DNA of 64,000 nucleotides from NCBI RefSeq assembly GCF_001025215.1, contig NZ_AP012330.1, positions 1,674,001 to 1,738,000 on the forward strand, read 5' to 3'. Position 1 is the stretch's first letter; each line of letters begins with the position of its first letter. The translations under genes were made by a program, and so were the position numbers. The DNA is from Bifidobacterium pseudocatenulatum DSM 20438 = JCM 1200 = LMG 10505. GTDB taxonomy: Bacteria > Actinomycetota > Actinomycetes > Actinomycetales > Bifidobacteriaceae. Positions 8,139-16,217 of the stretch are shown piece by piece. The notes under the pieces were generated by a model, which did not search any database, was not told the origin of the DNA, and saw only the letters and a list, made by a program, of their open reading frames with translations.

Positions 8139-10538
8139 TTACTTGGCTTCCTCGAACCATTCACGTTCGGAACCGTCACTCAAGGTGACATGACCGGTTT
8201 CGCCGCTCATATGCTTGACGCGGTGCGCGATCTCCTCGTGACGTCCATGCACCATCGGGCGCTGCACCGGGTTGCCCAAGTAGCCGCAGGTGCGCTTGGT
8301 CACGTTGCAGTGGTCCGGGTCGGAGTTGCCGCACTCCGGGCACTTGAAACCTTCCTCAGTGGGCTCGAAGTCGCCTTGGAATCCGCAATCGTAGCAGCGG
8401 TCGATCGGCGTGTTCGTGCCCAGGTAGCCGATGCCGATGTTGTAGGCGTAATCCCACACCGCTTCGAGTGCCTTGGGGTTGGACTGCAGGCACGGGAACT
8501 CGCAGTAGTTGATGAAGCCGCCGGACGCGTAGTACGGGAAGTCCTTCTCGTAGTTGAGTTTTTCCATTGGGGTTGGCTGCAGCCAGACCGGGTAGTGGAA
8601 GGAGTTGGTGTAGAAGTCGTGGTCGGTCACGCCTTCCACTTCGCCGAACTTCTCGTGGTCCATACGGTTGAAGCGGTCGGTGAGGGATTCGGCCGGCGTG
8701 GAGTACACGGAATAGTGGTAGCCTTCCGCGTCGCTCCATTCCTTGCACAGCTCGTTCATGCGCTTGACGATGGACAGTGCGAATTCCTTGCCTTGCGGAT
8801 CCCAGCCGTGATCGCGCATCCAGTTCTTGCCGTAGAACACGCTGGTCGCCTCATACAGGCCAATGTAGCCCAGGGAAACGGTGGCACGTTCGTTGCGGAA
8901 CAGCTGGTCGACGCTGTCGTTGGCGCCGAGTCGACCGAAAGCTCCGAAACGGAACAGGGTCGGCGCATTGACCGGCGCGGCCTGCTTGCAACGCATGATA
9001 CGGAATTGCAATGCCTGATGAGCCACGGCCATACGCTCGTCGAAGATCTTCCAGAAGCGATCCTTGTCGCCGTGGGATTCCAGTGCGATGCGCGGAACGT
9101 TCACGGTGACGACGCCAAGGTTCATGCGTCCGTCTTCCACGTCCTTGCCGGTCGCCGGATCAATCCAACCCTGCAAGAAGGAACGGCAGCCCATCGGGGC
9201 TTTGAAGGAGCCGGTGATCTTCACGATGTTCTCGTAGAAGATCACGTCCGGATACATGCGCTTGGTGGCGCATTCGAGGGCGAGCTGCTTCAAATCGTAG
9301 TTCGGATCGCCCGGATCGGCGTTCACACCATGCTTGATGGTGAACACGAGCTTCGGGAAAATGGCGGTGTGATGTTCGGAACCGAGGCCGCGGATACGGT
9401 TCAGGAAGATGGCACGCTGAATCTCGCGGGCGAACCAGTCAGTGCCCAAACCGAAGCCAACGGTCACGAACGGGGTCTGGCCATTCGACACACGATTGGA
9501 GTTGATCTGGTATTCCATGGTCTGCATGGCATCGTAGATGGCCTTGCGGGTCTGGATCTTCGCCCACACCTCACGCAGCTGCTGCAAACGGCTGGCATCC
9601 TTATTGAACGGCTCGTCCATCGGCAGGGCCGGACGGTCCTTTTCGAAATGCAGACGCTTCGGTTCGACATCCTTGGCCAAGCGCACCTGACGTTCGGCGA
9701 TTTCGATCGGCAGGTCGTCAGGCATGATCTCGTGGGCCTGCTCAAGGAACTTGTCGTAATCCTTGCGCGCGTATTCAACGAAGTTCTCATCGGCACGGTT
9801 GGCGGTCTGGCCACCATACTGGCTGGATGCCACGTCCTTCATGATCTGGGTGATCTGCGTGGCCGCAATGGAAATGCTGTTCGGCGAGCCCATCGGAGCG
9901 TTGCCCAGAGTGAAACCGTTGGCGAGCATATCCCAATAGTTCGGCAGCGAGCAGTTGGACTGCGCGGTGAACGGCGAGTAGTCGGCGTCGTGGAAGTGGA
10001 TGTCGCCCTTCATATGCGCGTTGGAAACCGCGTCCGGCATCATGGAGAAGGCCGCGGCCTTGGAAACCGCACCCGCCAACAGATCGCGCTGGGTGGAGTA
10101 GACGTTGGAATCCTTGTTGGCGTTCTCGCGCACCAGAGCCTCGTCACGGTTCACCAGACGCTTGACGGCTTCGTTGATGTCGGTGGCCTTGGCACGTTCG
10201 ATGTCTTTGTTCAGACGGTAGTTGGTGTACGTGCGCGCCACATCGTACAGGTGGTCTTCGATCAGGCCGTGTTCAACGAGATTCTGGATGTCTTCGATCT
10301 TGGCGGGACCGTTGTAACGATCCTTGATTTCGGCTTCGACCTGATTGGCGATATCACGGATCAGCTGTTCCTCCTGCGGCCCGATCTTCTTATCAAGGTC
10401 GGCGAAGGCGGACTTCACCGCGCTGATGATGTTGATCGGATCGAAGTCGACCACACGACCGTCGCGCTTCTCGACGAGTACCTTACCGGTTCCCGTTTTA
10501 ACGGTTGCGGAGACGGCATCCAGAGCCTGCGTTTCCAT
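8139..10538 (-). CDS. nrdD: Anaerobic ribonucleoside-triphosphate reductase NrdD
   Basis: Class III ribonucleotide reductase makes dNTPs without oxygen, as expected in a strict anaerobe. The 799-residue chain begins with an ATP-cone regulatory domain (KVLVEKRDGRVVDFD, residues ~19-100). It ends with a zinc site of two Cys pairs (CYDCGF, CPECGN) and the glycyl-radical motif RTCGYLG, whose Gly752 would carry the radical. AAAGGA precedes the ATG. A probable pair of NrdR boxes lies about 100-145 bp upstream, so regulation by NrdR is inferred. All key elements are intact. Confidence 0.97.
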   Translation of the reverse strand: METQALDAVSATVKTGTGKVLVEKRDGRVVDFDPINIISAVKSAFADLDKKIGPQEEQLIRDIANQVEAEIKDRYNGPAKIEDIQNLVEHGLIEDHLYDVARTYTNYRLNKDIERAKATDINEAVKRLVNRDEALVRENANKDSNVYSTQRDLLAGAVSKAAAFSMMPDAVSNAHMKGDIHFHDADYSPFTAQSNCSLPNYWDMLANGFTLGNAPMGSPNSISIAATQITQIMKDVASSQYGGQTANRADENFVEYARKDYDKFLEQAHEIMPDDLPIEIAERQVRLAKDVEPKRLHFEKDRPALPMDEPFNKDASRLQQLREVWAKIQTRKAIYDAMQTMEYQINSNRVSNGQTPFVTVGFGLGTDWFAREIQRAIFLNRIRGLGSEHHTAIFPKLVFTIKHGVNADPGDPNYDLKQLALECATKRMYPDVIFYENIVKITGSFKAPMGCRSFLQGWIDPATGKDVEDGRMNLGVVTVNVPRIALESHGDKDRFWKIFDERMAVAHQALQFRIMRCKQAAPVNAPTLFRFGAFGRLGANDSVDQLFRNERATVSLGYIGLYEATSVFYGKNWMRDHGWDPQGKEFALSIVKRMNELCKEWSDAEGYHYSVYSTPAESLTDRFNRMDHEKFGEVEGVTDHDFYTNSFHYPVWLQPTPMEKLNYEKDFPYYASGGFINYCEFPCLQSNPKALEAVWDYAYNIGIGYLGTNTPIDRCYDCGFQGDFEPTEEGFKCPECGNSDPDHCNVTKRTCGYLGNPVQRPMVHGRHEEIAHRVKHMSGETGHVTLSDGSEREWFEEAK

Positions 10539-10636
10539 TCATCGTCCTTTCCGGGTCGGACCCCATCCGACCAGGTTTTCATGCTTCGTTATGCATGCCA
10601 GATTGTTGCTACGTCCATGACTGTACGCCATAGCCA

Positions 10637-10684
10637 GCACTAAATGTAGTAGCGGCACGCCGGCAGTAAAACTATATATTCCAT
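10637..10684. promoter_or_regulatory. Putative tandem NrdR boxes upstream of nrdD
   Basis: Two 16-bp near-palindromes, at 10637-10652 (core CTAAATGTAG) and 10669-10684 (core CTATATATTC), fit the NrdR consensus acaCwAtATaTwGtgt with few mismatches. Their starts are exactly 32 bp apart, about three helical turns, which is the known spacing of paired NrdR boxes. They lie in the 324-bp gap between nrdD and the divergent xseA. No other gene is seen in this gap. Confidence 0.7.
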
Positions 10685-10862
10685 TTTTCGGCTTGATTCC
10701 GCCATTCCTTAACTTGTGTGACAAAGGTAACGATTTCGCCACGGAGTGTCGCCCGAGTGTCGATTTGACGCACTCACCGAAGAGGGACTATACAAGGCGG
10801 GGTACCCTCACGGAATTCGAACATGTGTTTCATTTGTCCGCAAGATGATGGAATCTTGAACT

Positions 10863-12143
10863 ATGACTTGGAACCAGGATTACACACCCCCGGCAGCGCA
10901 GCCGAACAGCAAACCGCTGCCACGACTGGCCGGCGAAACCACCGCTGACAACCCCTGGCCGGTAAGTCTGCTCAGCGAGAAATTCCATATGGCCGTCGAA
11001 CGGTGGCCATCGGTTTGGGTGGCCGGGCAGATCACGCAGATCAACACCAGACGTCAGGGCAGCGCCTATATCACTCTGCGCGATGATTATCAGGACATTG
11101 CGTTGGAAGTCAACGGTTTCGGGCAGTTCGCCGCAGCCGCCACGCCTTTCGTGCAGGGCGACCGCGTCATCATCCATGGCAAACCGAATCTGTGGATGAA
11201 GCGCACGTCACTGTCTTTACGTGGCGACGCCATTATCGCGGCCGGCGCAGGAGGCAGCCTGAAGGCCATGATCGACGAATTACGCAAGAAGCTGAAAGGC
11301 GAAGGCCTGTTCGACGCTGACCGCAAGCAGCCTCTGCCCGAGTTTCCGCATTGCATTGGTCTGATTTGCGCGCCGCAGGCTCGCGCCGAAGGCGATGTCA
11401 TCACCAACGTGAGATTGCGTTGGCCTGTTGTCGATTTCAAAGTGACGCATGTGCATGTGCAGGGTGAGCAGTGCCCTTCCGACGTGATCAAGGCGATCGC
11501 GCAGATGGATGCCGATCCTGATGTCGACGTGATCATCGTGGCCCGTGGCGGCGGCGCTTTCGAAGATCTGATCGGGTTCTCCGACGAAGGCGTGGTACGC
11601 GCCGCGGCAGCCGCCCATACGCCGCTGATTTCCGCGATCGGCCATGAGGATGATTGGACGCTGCTTGATCTGGTTGCCGATCTGCGCGCATCCACGCCAA
11701 CGGACGCGGCGAAGAAAGTCGTGCCGGACGTGCGCGAGCAGATGCAACTGATCAACGTGAACATCGAACGCATGCGCATGCGCATCGACGCCACCGTCAA
11801 CAATGAAACAAGACTGATTGAAGGCTATGCGAACCGTCCAAGCCTCACACAGCCGCTCACCATGCTGGAACCGCATCAGCGTCTCATCGATGATGCAAGA
11901 ACCCGCATGAGAATCGGTCTGACACGTATTCTTGACGACGCAAGCCTCACCATCGAAAAAGCGCATGCCTCACTGACCGCGCTTAGCCCGCAATCCACTC
12001 TCAATCGAGGTTATGCGGTAGTGCAGGGAGCGGACGGCCATGTAATCGACGATGCGAACGCCGTGAACACCGGCGACCAACTCACCATGACATTGAAGCA
12101 CGGCGTGATCGTGTCCGAAGTCACCACCGTAACGAAGGAGTAG
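10863..12143 (+). CDS. xseA: Exodeoxyribonuclease VII large subunit
   Basis: Exonuclease VII degrades single-stranded DNA from both ends and serves in repair. The 426-residue product has an N-terminal OB-fold (PVSLLSEKFHMAVERWPSVWVAGQIT...), the family signature VARGGGAFEDLIGFSDEGVVRA, and SAIGHEDDWTLLDLVADLRASTPTDAA. A long helical C-terminal part follows, which in the holoenzyme binds many XseB copies. The start has only a weak ribosome site. The gene is followed after 2 nt by xseB, so the two subunits are co-translated. Confidence 0.95.
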   Translation: MTWNQDYTPPAAQPNSKPLPRLAGETTADNPWPVSLLSEKFHMAVERWPSVWVAGQITQINTRRQGSAYITLRDDYQDIALEVNGFGQFAAAATPFVQGDRVIIHGKPNLWMKRTSLSLRGDAIIAAGAGGSLKAMIDELRKKLKGEGLFDADRKQPLPEFPHCIGLICAPQARAEGDVITNVRLRWPVVDFKVTHVHVQGEQCPSDVIKAIAQMDADPDVDVIIVARGGGAFEDLIGFSDEGVVRAAAAAHTPLISAIGHEDDWTLLDLVADLRASTPTDAAKKVVPDVREQMQLINVNIERMRMRIDATVNNETRLIEGYANRPSLTQPLTMLEPHQRLIDDARTRMRIGLTRILDDASLTIEKAHASLTALSPQSTLNRGYAVVQGADGHVIDDANAVNTGDQLTMTLKHGVIVSEVTTVTKE

Positions 12144-12145
12144 CA

Positions 12146-12430
12146 ATGATCAACGAAACCACCCCCGCATCCAGCCTGACCGACAAGGAACGCGAAGCCA
12201 TCGCACAAATGCCTTACGAAGAGGCTCGAGATCAGCTCATTCAGGCCGTGCAGGCACTTGAGGCCGGCGGACTCAACCTTGACCAGTCCATGCGCCAGTG
12301 GGAGCTTGGCGAAGCCCTCGCCAAGCGCGCTCAAAGTCTGCTCGGCGAAGTGCGTGCCAAGCTTGACGCAGCCCAGGCGGAACAGGCCACTGCGGCCAAT
12401 ACCGCTGGAACGCAAGACAATCTGGCCTGA
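12146..12430 (+). CDS. xseB: Exodeoxyribonuclease VII small subunit
   Basis: This 94-residue, mostly helical protein has the XseB pattern MPYEEARDQLIQAVQALEAGGLNLDQSMRQWELGEALAK. It begins 2 nt after the xseA stop, with the AAGGAGT ribosome site inside the end of xseA. XseB coats the XseA helices and is needed for activity. The C-terminus is an Ala/Gln-rich tail. Confidence 0.93.
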   Translation: MINETTPASSLTDKEREAIAQMPYEEARDQLIQAVQALEAGGLNLDQSMRQWELGEALAKRAQSLLGEVRAKLDAAQAEQATAANTAGTQDNLA

Positions 12431-12456
12431 AAATCTCAAAAACCGCCAATATATCG

Positions 12457-12509
12457 TTTCTACATGACTGTGCGCCACGTACTTCATGCAGCGCACAGTC
12501 ATGTAGAAA
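12457..12509 (+). terminator. Terminator of xseAB
   Basis: A perfect 19-bp stem (12457-12475 with 12491-12509) and a 15-nt loop follow xseB by 27 nt. The stem ends in AAA/TTT, and a T-containing stretch follows. It separates xseAB from the tRNA gene. Confidence 0.8.
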
Positions 12510-12571
12510 TTTCGGATTTCTTCATTTCGGCACCACACTCGTCCGGATGGTGTGTAGAATGAAGATTCGTT

Positions 12572-12644
12572 GCCTCAGTAGCTCAGTGGATAGAGCACTT
12601 CTCTCCTAAAGAAGGTGTCGTAGGTTCGATTCCTATCTGGGGCA
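12572..12644 (+). tRNA. tRNA-Arg (anticodon CCT)
   Basis: A full cloverleaf is seen: acceptor GCCTCAG/CTGGGGC with one G-T pair, D-loop GCTCAGTGGATAGAGC, anticodon stem CTTCT/AGAAG around loop CTCCTAA (anticodon CCT), T-loop GGTTCGATTCC, and discriminator A. CCA is not encoded. It reads the rare AGG arginine codon. Confidence 0.95.
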
Positions 12645-12695
12645 CTTTGTTTTATGCGGATACGCAGCCGATACGTAGTTGCGCCGGCACTCTTC

Positions 12696-13781
12696 TCACA
12701 CGTCGAATTGCACGGTTGCCAGCAACGCCTTGTGATCACTTCCGTCGATTTTCAACGATTTGACCCGACCTGCCAACATGCCGGAATCCAATACGATATG
12801 GTCAATGCCCGCAAACGTCGGCACATAATCGATATTCGCAGGCCACGTGAATACCAATCCCCCGGCCGCTTGTTTGGCCGCATCCGCGAACCGTGTTCCC
12901 AAGAAATTACGGAACGGTGCATGATCGTCGGTCGCATTGAAATCGCCCATGAACACGTACCTACGAGACGTATCGTACCGGAGTCGACCAAGCTCATCCA
13001 ATGAACGCTTCCACTGCTGCCAATATCCATCGGTCGGAGACGTGGTATGCACCGAAACGAAACGGATCTGCGTCTGACCATCATTGAATGCAACCGTGGC
13101 TCCTGGCATGAACGACGCGCTCGAATCAACATCATCATCAGCTGGATCAACAAGCGGACCCGCCGACCACAAACCATTGCCATACACGCCGTCTGAGCTT
13201 GCCACCTGCGCATACGGCAGCAAATCGCCAATACCAGCCTTGTTCAACTCGTCCACGAAAGCATCGGTCGTTTCTTGCAATGCCAGCACTTCCACACGCT
13301 CGCTACGCACCACATCGACAATTTCCTGCGCGTCGGCACGACCCTTAAACACATTGCATGTCATCAAACGGGCATAATCATCCTGCGTATTGGCGGACGC
13401 TCCCGAAACCGCTGCAATCGCGGCACGCGGAAGCTTCGTCTCATTGTAGAAAAACGGATACTGCCACCATACTTGCAACGCGATCGCCGCAATCGCCAGC
13501 AATACCGACATTGTTCGTTTCGAGACAATACCGCAAATCAGCGCAATCACCGCAAGAATCGCAAACCAAGGCACCAACGAAACGATAATGGGAACATACG
13601 GCCACGCCTGAATCTCAGCAGGCAGTATGTGCGAAACAGTGCCCAGCAAAGCTGCAATCGACAGAATGCCAGCCAGAAAACCGCATATGATATTGCGCAC
13701 GCGATGCGACTTAGCTTTCTTCAACGTACGAACGGGTTTAACAGCCTTCCCCTGCGCTGTACGAGGTTTTGCACCACCCAT
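12696..13781 (-). CDS. Membrane-anchored endonuclease/exonuclease/phosphatase (EEP) family protein
   Basis: The 361-residue product has a basic N-terminus and about three membrane helices in the first ~115 residues, then an EEP fold outside the membrane. EEP motifs visible are MTCNVFKGRAD, VLALQET (metal-binding Glu), the GDFNAT motif, and the C-terminal IDHIVL and SDHKALLA (catalytic Asp-His). The family contains nucleases and phosphodiesterases acting on DNA, sphingomyelin or phosphoinositides; the substrate here is unknown. The ATG at 13781 has a GGGGAGGG ribosome site and is preferred over the TTG two codons upstream. It converges with the tRNA gene. Confidence 0.85.
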   Translation of the reverse strand: MGGAKPRTAQGKAVKPVRTLKKAKSHRVRNIICGFLAGILSIAALLGTVSHILPAEIQAWPYVPIIVSLVPWFAILAVIALICGIVSKRTMSVLLAIAAIALQVWWQYPFFYNETKLPRAAIAAVSGASANTQDDYARLMTCNVFKGRADAQEIVDVVRSERVEVLALQETTDAFVDELNKAGIGDLLPYAQVASSDGVYGNGLWSAGPLVDPADDDVDSSASFMPGATVAFNDGQTQIRFVSVHTTSPTDGYWQQWKRSLDELGRLRYDTSRRYVFMGDFNATDDHAPFRNFLGTRFADAAKQAAGGLVFTWPANIDYVPTFAGIDHIVLDSGMLAGRVKSLKIDGSDHKALLATVQFDV

Positions 13782-13945
13782 TGCCAATCGCCCTCCCCAA
13801 GTTCCTCACACACATCTTATAGACGCATTGAAACAGCATCTATTCCTTTGGTGGCCTTCATGGCCTAAGCACCGCCATCAATTGCCACCCGTTCACCTTC
13901 GCGCATAGTACAGACTTGGCATTGACTTATGACTCATACAACAAA

Positions 13946-13976
13946 AATCCCGAGGAGCAGTGCTCGACTCGGGATT
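13946..13976 (-). terminator. Intrinsic terminator of the orphan 5S rRNA gene
   Basis: A G/C-rich stem (13946-13954 with 13968-13976), extended by an inner GAGCA/TGCTC pairing, is followed on the minus strand by five T residues. It lies 15 nt beyond the 3' end of the 5S gene at 13991-14106, which shows that this copy is an independent transcription unit. Confidence 0.85.
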
Positions 13977-13990
13977 CAAAAAAGTTTAAG

Positions 13991-14106
13991 TGCGGCAACG
14001 TGCTACTCTCCCACACCCTCTCGAGTGCAGTACCATCGCCGTGCTAGGCCTTAGCTTCCGGGTTCGGAAAGGGACCGGGCGTCTCACCTAGGCTATGGTC
14101 ACCGCA
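13991..14106 (-). rRNA. rrf: Orphan 5S rRNA gene, divergent copy
   Basis: About 116 nt match the 5S gene of the rRNA operon at 29041-29157 across the whole core. No 16S or 23S gene is near. The differences fall mainly in paired regions and keep pairing: helix I has changed GTGG/CCGC to GTGA/TTGC, and another helix has CCAGG/CCTGG changed to CTAGG/CCTAG. This pattern suggests selection for structure rather than decay. A boxA-like stretch lies about 65 nt upstream, and an intrinsic terminator follows. Confidence 0.9.
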
Positions 14107-14167
14107 AGAGAAAAGAATACGCGCATGCGCCTCAATCACCAAATCACGGCGTGTCGCACTATGTTGC

Positions 14168-14190
14168 CGTTCTTAAATTCTCAAGAACAC
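14168..14190 (-). promoter_or_regulatory. boxA-like element upstream of the orphan 5S gene
   Basis: Read on the minus strand, CTTGAGAATTTAAG matches the boxA of the main rRNA operon (TTTGAGAACTCAAG) at about 11 of 14 positions. It also forms a GTTCTT/AAGAAC inverted repeat. It may recruit the Nus antitermination complex, as at rRNA operons. I could not assign a convincing promoter further upstream. Confidence 0.4.
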
Positions 14191-14249
14191 AATATTTCTG
14201 CGCTAAAGTCGAAGGCATGCAAGCGTAACTTCCATGAAAGAAGGCAACA

Positions 14250-14975
14250 ATGACGATAGCCTCCTGCGGATCGGTTTCCGCAATCACTCTTGGACTTCCG
14301 AATTCCACCGCAATCTCCTCAGAAAAGGCGACGTTGCCCAAAGGGCTGTTTGTTGCGAAAGTTCCGGTTTCCGCTAAAACGAAGCAGCGTCTAGCCACTG
14401 AAGTCGAATCGATCACGATGCTTTCTCTGTTGCGACCGCAGAATACTTCGCTCGCTGCAGGCAATCGCATTCCTGAAATACTGGTGTTGGGATTACGTTT
14501 GCATGGCAAGAATGCTTCAGTTCCTACGGATGTCGTCGAATTGATCGCCATGCAACGCAAGTCAGGCATGCTGTTCGCCTGCGTACGCGATGCCGAAATT
14601 GACGGTACGGTACAGAAGGAATGCGCGTTTGCAGTGCGCCGCGCGTTGCCGGGACGCGCCGGGCATACTCCAACATTCAAGGTCTTCGCCTCCGCATGGG
14701 TTCCCGCCGATGAAGCATTGCTGGATATTTCCGATCCGGCTGTGGATTCCATGGATACGCTTTGGGAATCATTGTGCGCACAGGTGATTCTCGGTGATTC
14801 ATCCCCCGCAGAAGTGGATGCCCGTATGGTACGGAACGCGCAAATCGCGCAGTTGAAGGCCGATATCGACAAGCTGACGCGAGATCACCAGCGGGTCAAG
14901 AATTCAGCGCAGCGCAACGAAATCTTCGCAAAACTTCACAAGGCGAAGAAACAACTCGAGGAGCTGCAGGGCTGA
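14250..14975 (+). CDS. DUF4391 domain-containing protein
   Basis: The 241-residue product resembles DUF4391 proteins: an N-terminal LGLPNSTAISSEKATLPKGLFV segment, a central region with VVELIAMQRKSGMLFAC (substrate unknown), and a C-terminal coiled coil rich in Lys, Glu and Leu (about residues 195-241). An AGAAGG ribosome site precedes the ATG by 6 nt. From general knowledge, DUF4391 genes are often found beside type III-like restriction methylases and helicases in defence loci. Here no such partner is adjacent, though a helicase island begins about 5 kb downstream. No function is established. Confidence 0.7.
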   Translation: MTIASCGSVSAITLGLPNSTAISSEKATLPKGLFVAKVPVSAKTKQRLATEVESITMLSLLRPQNTSLAAGNRIPEILVLGLRLHGKNASVPTDVVELIAMQRKSGMLFACVRDAEIDGTVQKECAFAVRRALPGRAGHTPTFKVFASAWVPADEALLDISDPAVDSMDTLWESLCAQVILGDSSPAEVDARMVRNAQIAQLKADIDKLTRDHQRVKNSAQRNEIFAKLHKAKKQLEELQG

Positions 14976-15009
14976 ACCAAGCACCCGCTGGCAGTTAGGC
15001 GAATAATCG

Positions 15010-15981
15010 TCAGAAACCGAGGCGAGTGCGACCAAATTGGTCGAGCCAGCGCAGAATCGCGCCCTCTCGCAATGCCCACGGGCAGATTTCGATTTCCTTA
15101 ACGTCGAGCGCCTTCATGATTTCGTCAACCACCAGACCGCCGCCAACGATCTGATATGTACGCTCGGGGGTTACACCCGGCAGCGCCACACGCTGGTCGG
15201 GGGAAATGGCCGCGAGTCGCGGAAGCCAGTCTTCCAGCTGGTCGAGCGTCATAATCGACGTGTCCACACGACCTGGCTGGCGCATCACCGCGCCGGCGAG
15301 ACGAGCCAAGGATCGAATGGTTTTCGATGTGCCGACGGCATGCATCGGATGCTTCGACTTCGGGAAGGCCTCGACCATCGGGTCGAGGATTTTGCGGATG
15401 TTCCTACGCGCGTTTTCCAGATCCTTTTCGCTTGCAATACCGTTCTCCGGCAGGAATTCGCGGGTGATTCTGCCAGCACCGGCAGGCACGGACAACGCCA
15501 CGGTCGGATCTTCGTCAGAACCCATGGCCACTTCGAGCGAGCCGCCGCCAATGTCGATCACCAGCAGGCGACCGGCATCCCAGCCGTACCATCGGCGAGC
15601 CGCCAGGAAGGTGAGGCGTGCCTCGTCAACACCGGAAAGCACGGTGACCGGCTGTCCGATGGCGTCTTCGATGCGGCGCAGGATCTTGCCGCCATTCGGC
15701 GCTTCACGCAATGCAGACGTGGCGAGCACCAGCAGCTGGGTGATCTCGTATTCCTTAGCCAGCTCCATGGCCTTCTCCACTGCGGAGATCACGGCTTCGA
15801 CTCCGGCTTTTTTGATGGTGCCATCTTCTTTGAGGTACTGCATCAGGCGAACGGTGCTTTTAGCGCTCGCCTCAGGCTCAGGTCGGGCTCCTGGAGCCGC
15901 ATCGACGATGAGCATGTGAACAGTGTTCGAACCGATATCAAGCACGCCGAGTCGCGTGGCATGCGAATGCAAACTGACCAT
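15010..15981 (-). CDS. Ppx/GppA exopolyphosphatase family protein
   Basis: The 323-residue product belongs to the ASKHA-fold Ppx/GppA family, which removes terminal phosphates from polyphosphate or pppGpp. Motifs are LGVLDIGSNTVHMLIVD at the N-terminus, LATSALREAPNG, VLSGVDEARLTF, VIDIGGGSLEVAMG and VGGGLVVDEIM. The length matches the short actinobacterial Ppx proteins, which lack the C-terminal HD domain of E. coli Ppx. Which of the two substrates it uses cannot be read from the sequence. The ribosome site is weak. Confidence 0.88.
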   Translation of the reverse strand: MVSLHSHATRLGVLDIGSNTVHMLIVDAAPGARPEPEASAKSTVRLMQYLKEDGTIKKAGVEAVISAVEKAMELAKEYEITQLLVLATSALREAPNGGKILRRIEDAIGQPVTVLSGVDEARLTFLAARRWYGWDAGRLLVIDIGGGSLEVAMGSDEDPTVALSVPAGAGRITREFLPENGIASEKDLENARRNIRKILDPMVEAFPKSKHPMHAVGTSKTIRSLARLAGAVMRQPGRVDTSIMTLDQLEDWLPRLAAISPDQRVALPGVTPERTYQIVGGGLVVDEIMKALDVKEIEICPWALREGAILRWLDQFGRTRLGF

Positions 15982-16136
15982 AATCCAACAGCATACTTAC
16001 TGAAGCGCTTAATATGTTGCGCGACATGCCATTGACAACCTTTGCATTTTCTTGGCGCAAATCAGGAGAAAAAGGGTGTCCGCCCCTCTTATAGAGCGAA
16101 AAACAACGATTGCAATCACTGAAAAGCCATATGAAA

Positions 16137-16180
16137 AAAGGCGGCTCCAACCGATGTCGCCATCGCGCAGGACCGCCTTT
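16137..16180 (-). terminator. Probable terminator of the aminotransferase gene
   Basis: AAAGGCGG at 16137 pairs with CCGCCTTT at 16173-16180 across a 28-nt loop, and a T-run follows on the minus strand. It lies 38 nt after the aminotransferase stop. The long loop makes the call less certain. Confidence 0.55.
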
Positions 16181-16217
16181 ATCACACAAACAACAGTCTC
16201 AACAGACCCCGTAAGAA

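Noticed and set aside
8055-10643. An 862-codon open frame on the plus strand opposite nrdD
   Set aside because: It is the antisense shadow of a fully conserved nrdD gene. High-GC codon bias leaves the opposite strand open; the translation has no recognisable domain.
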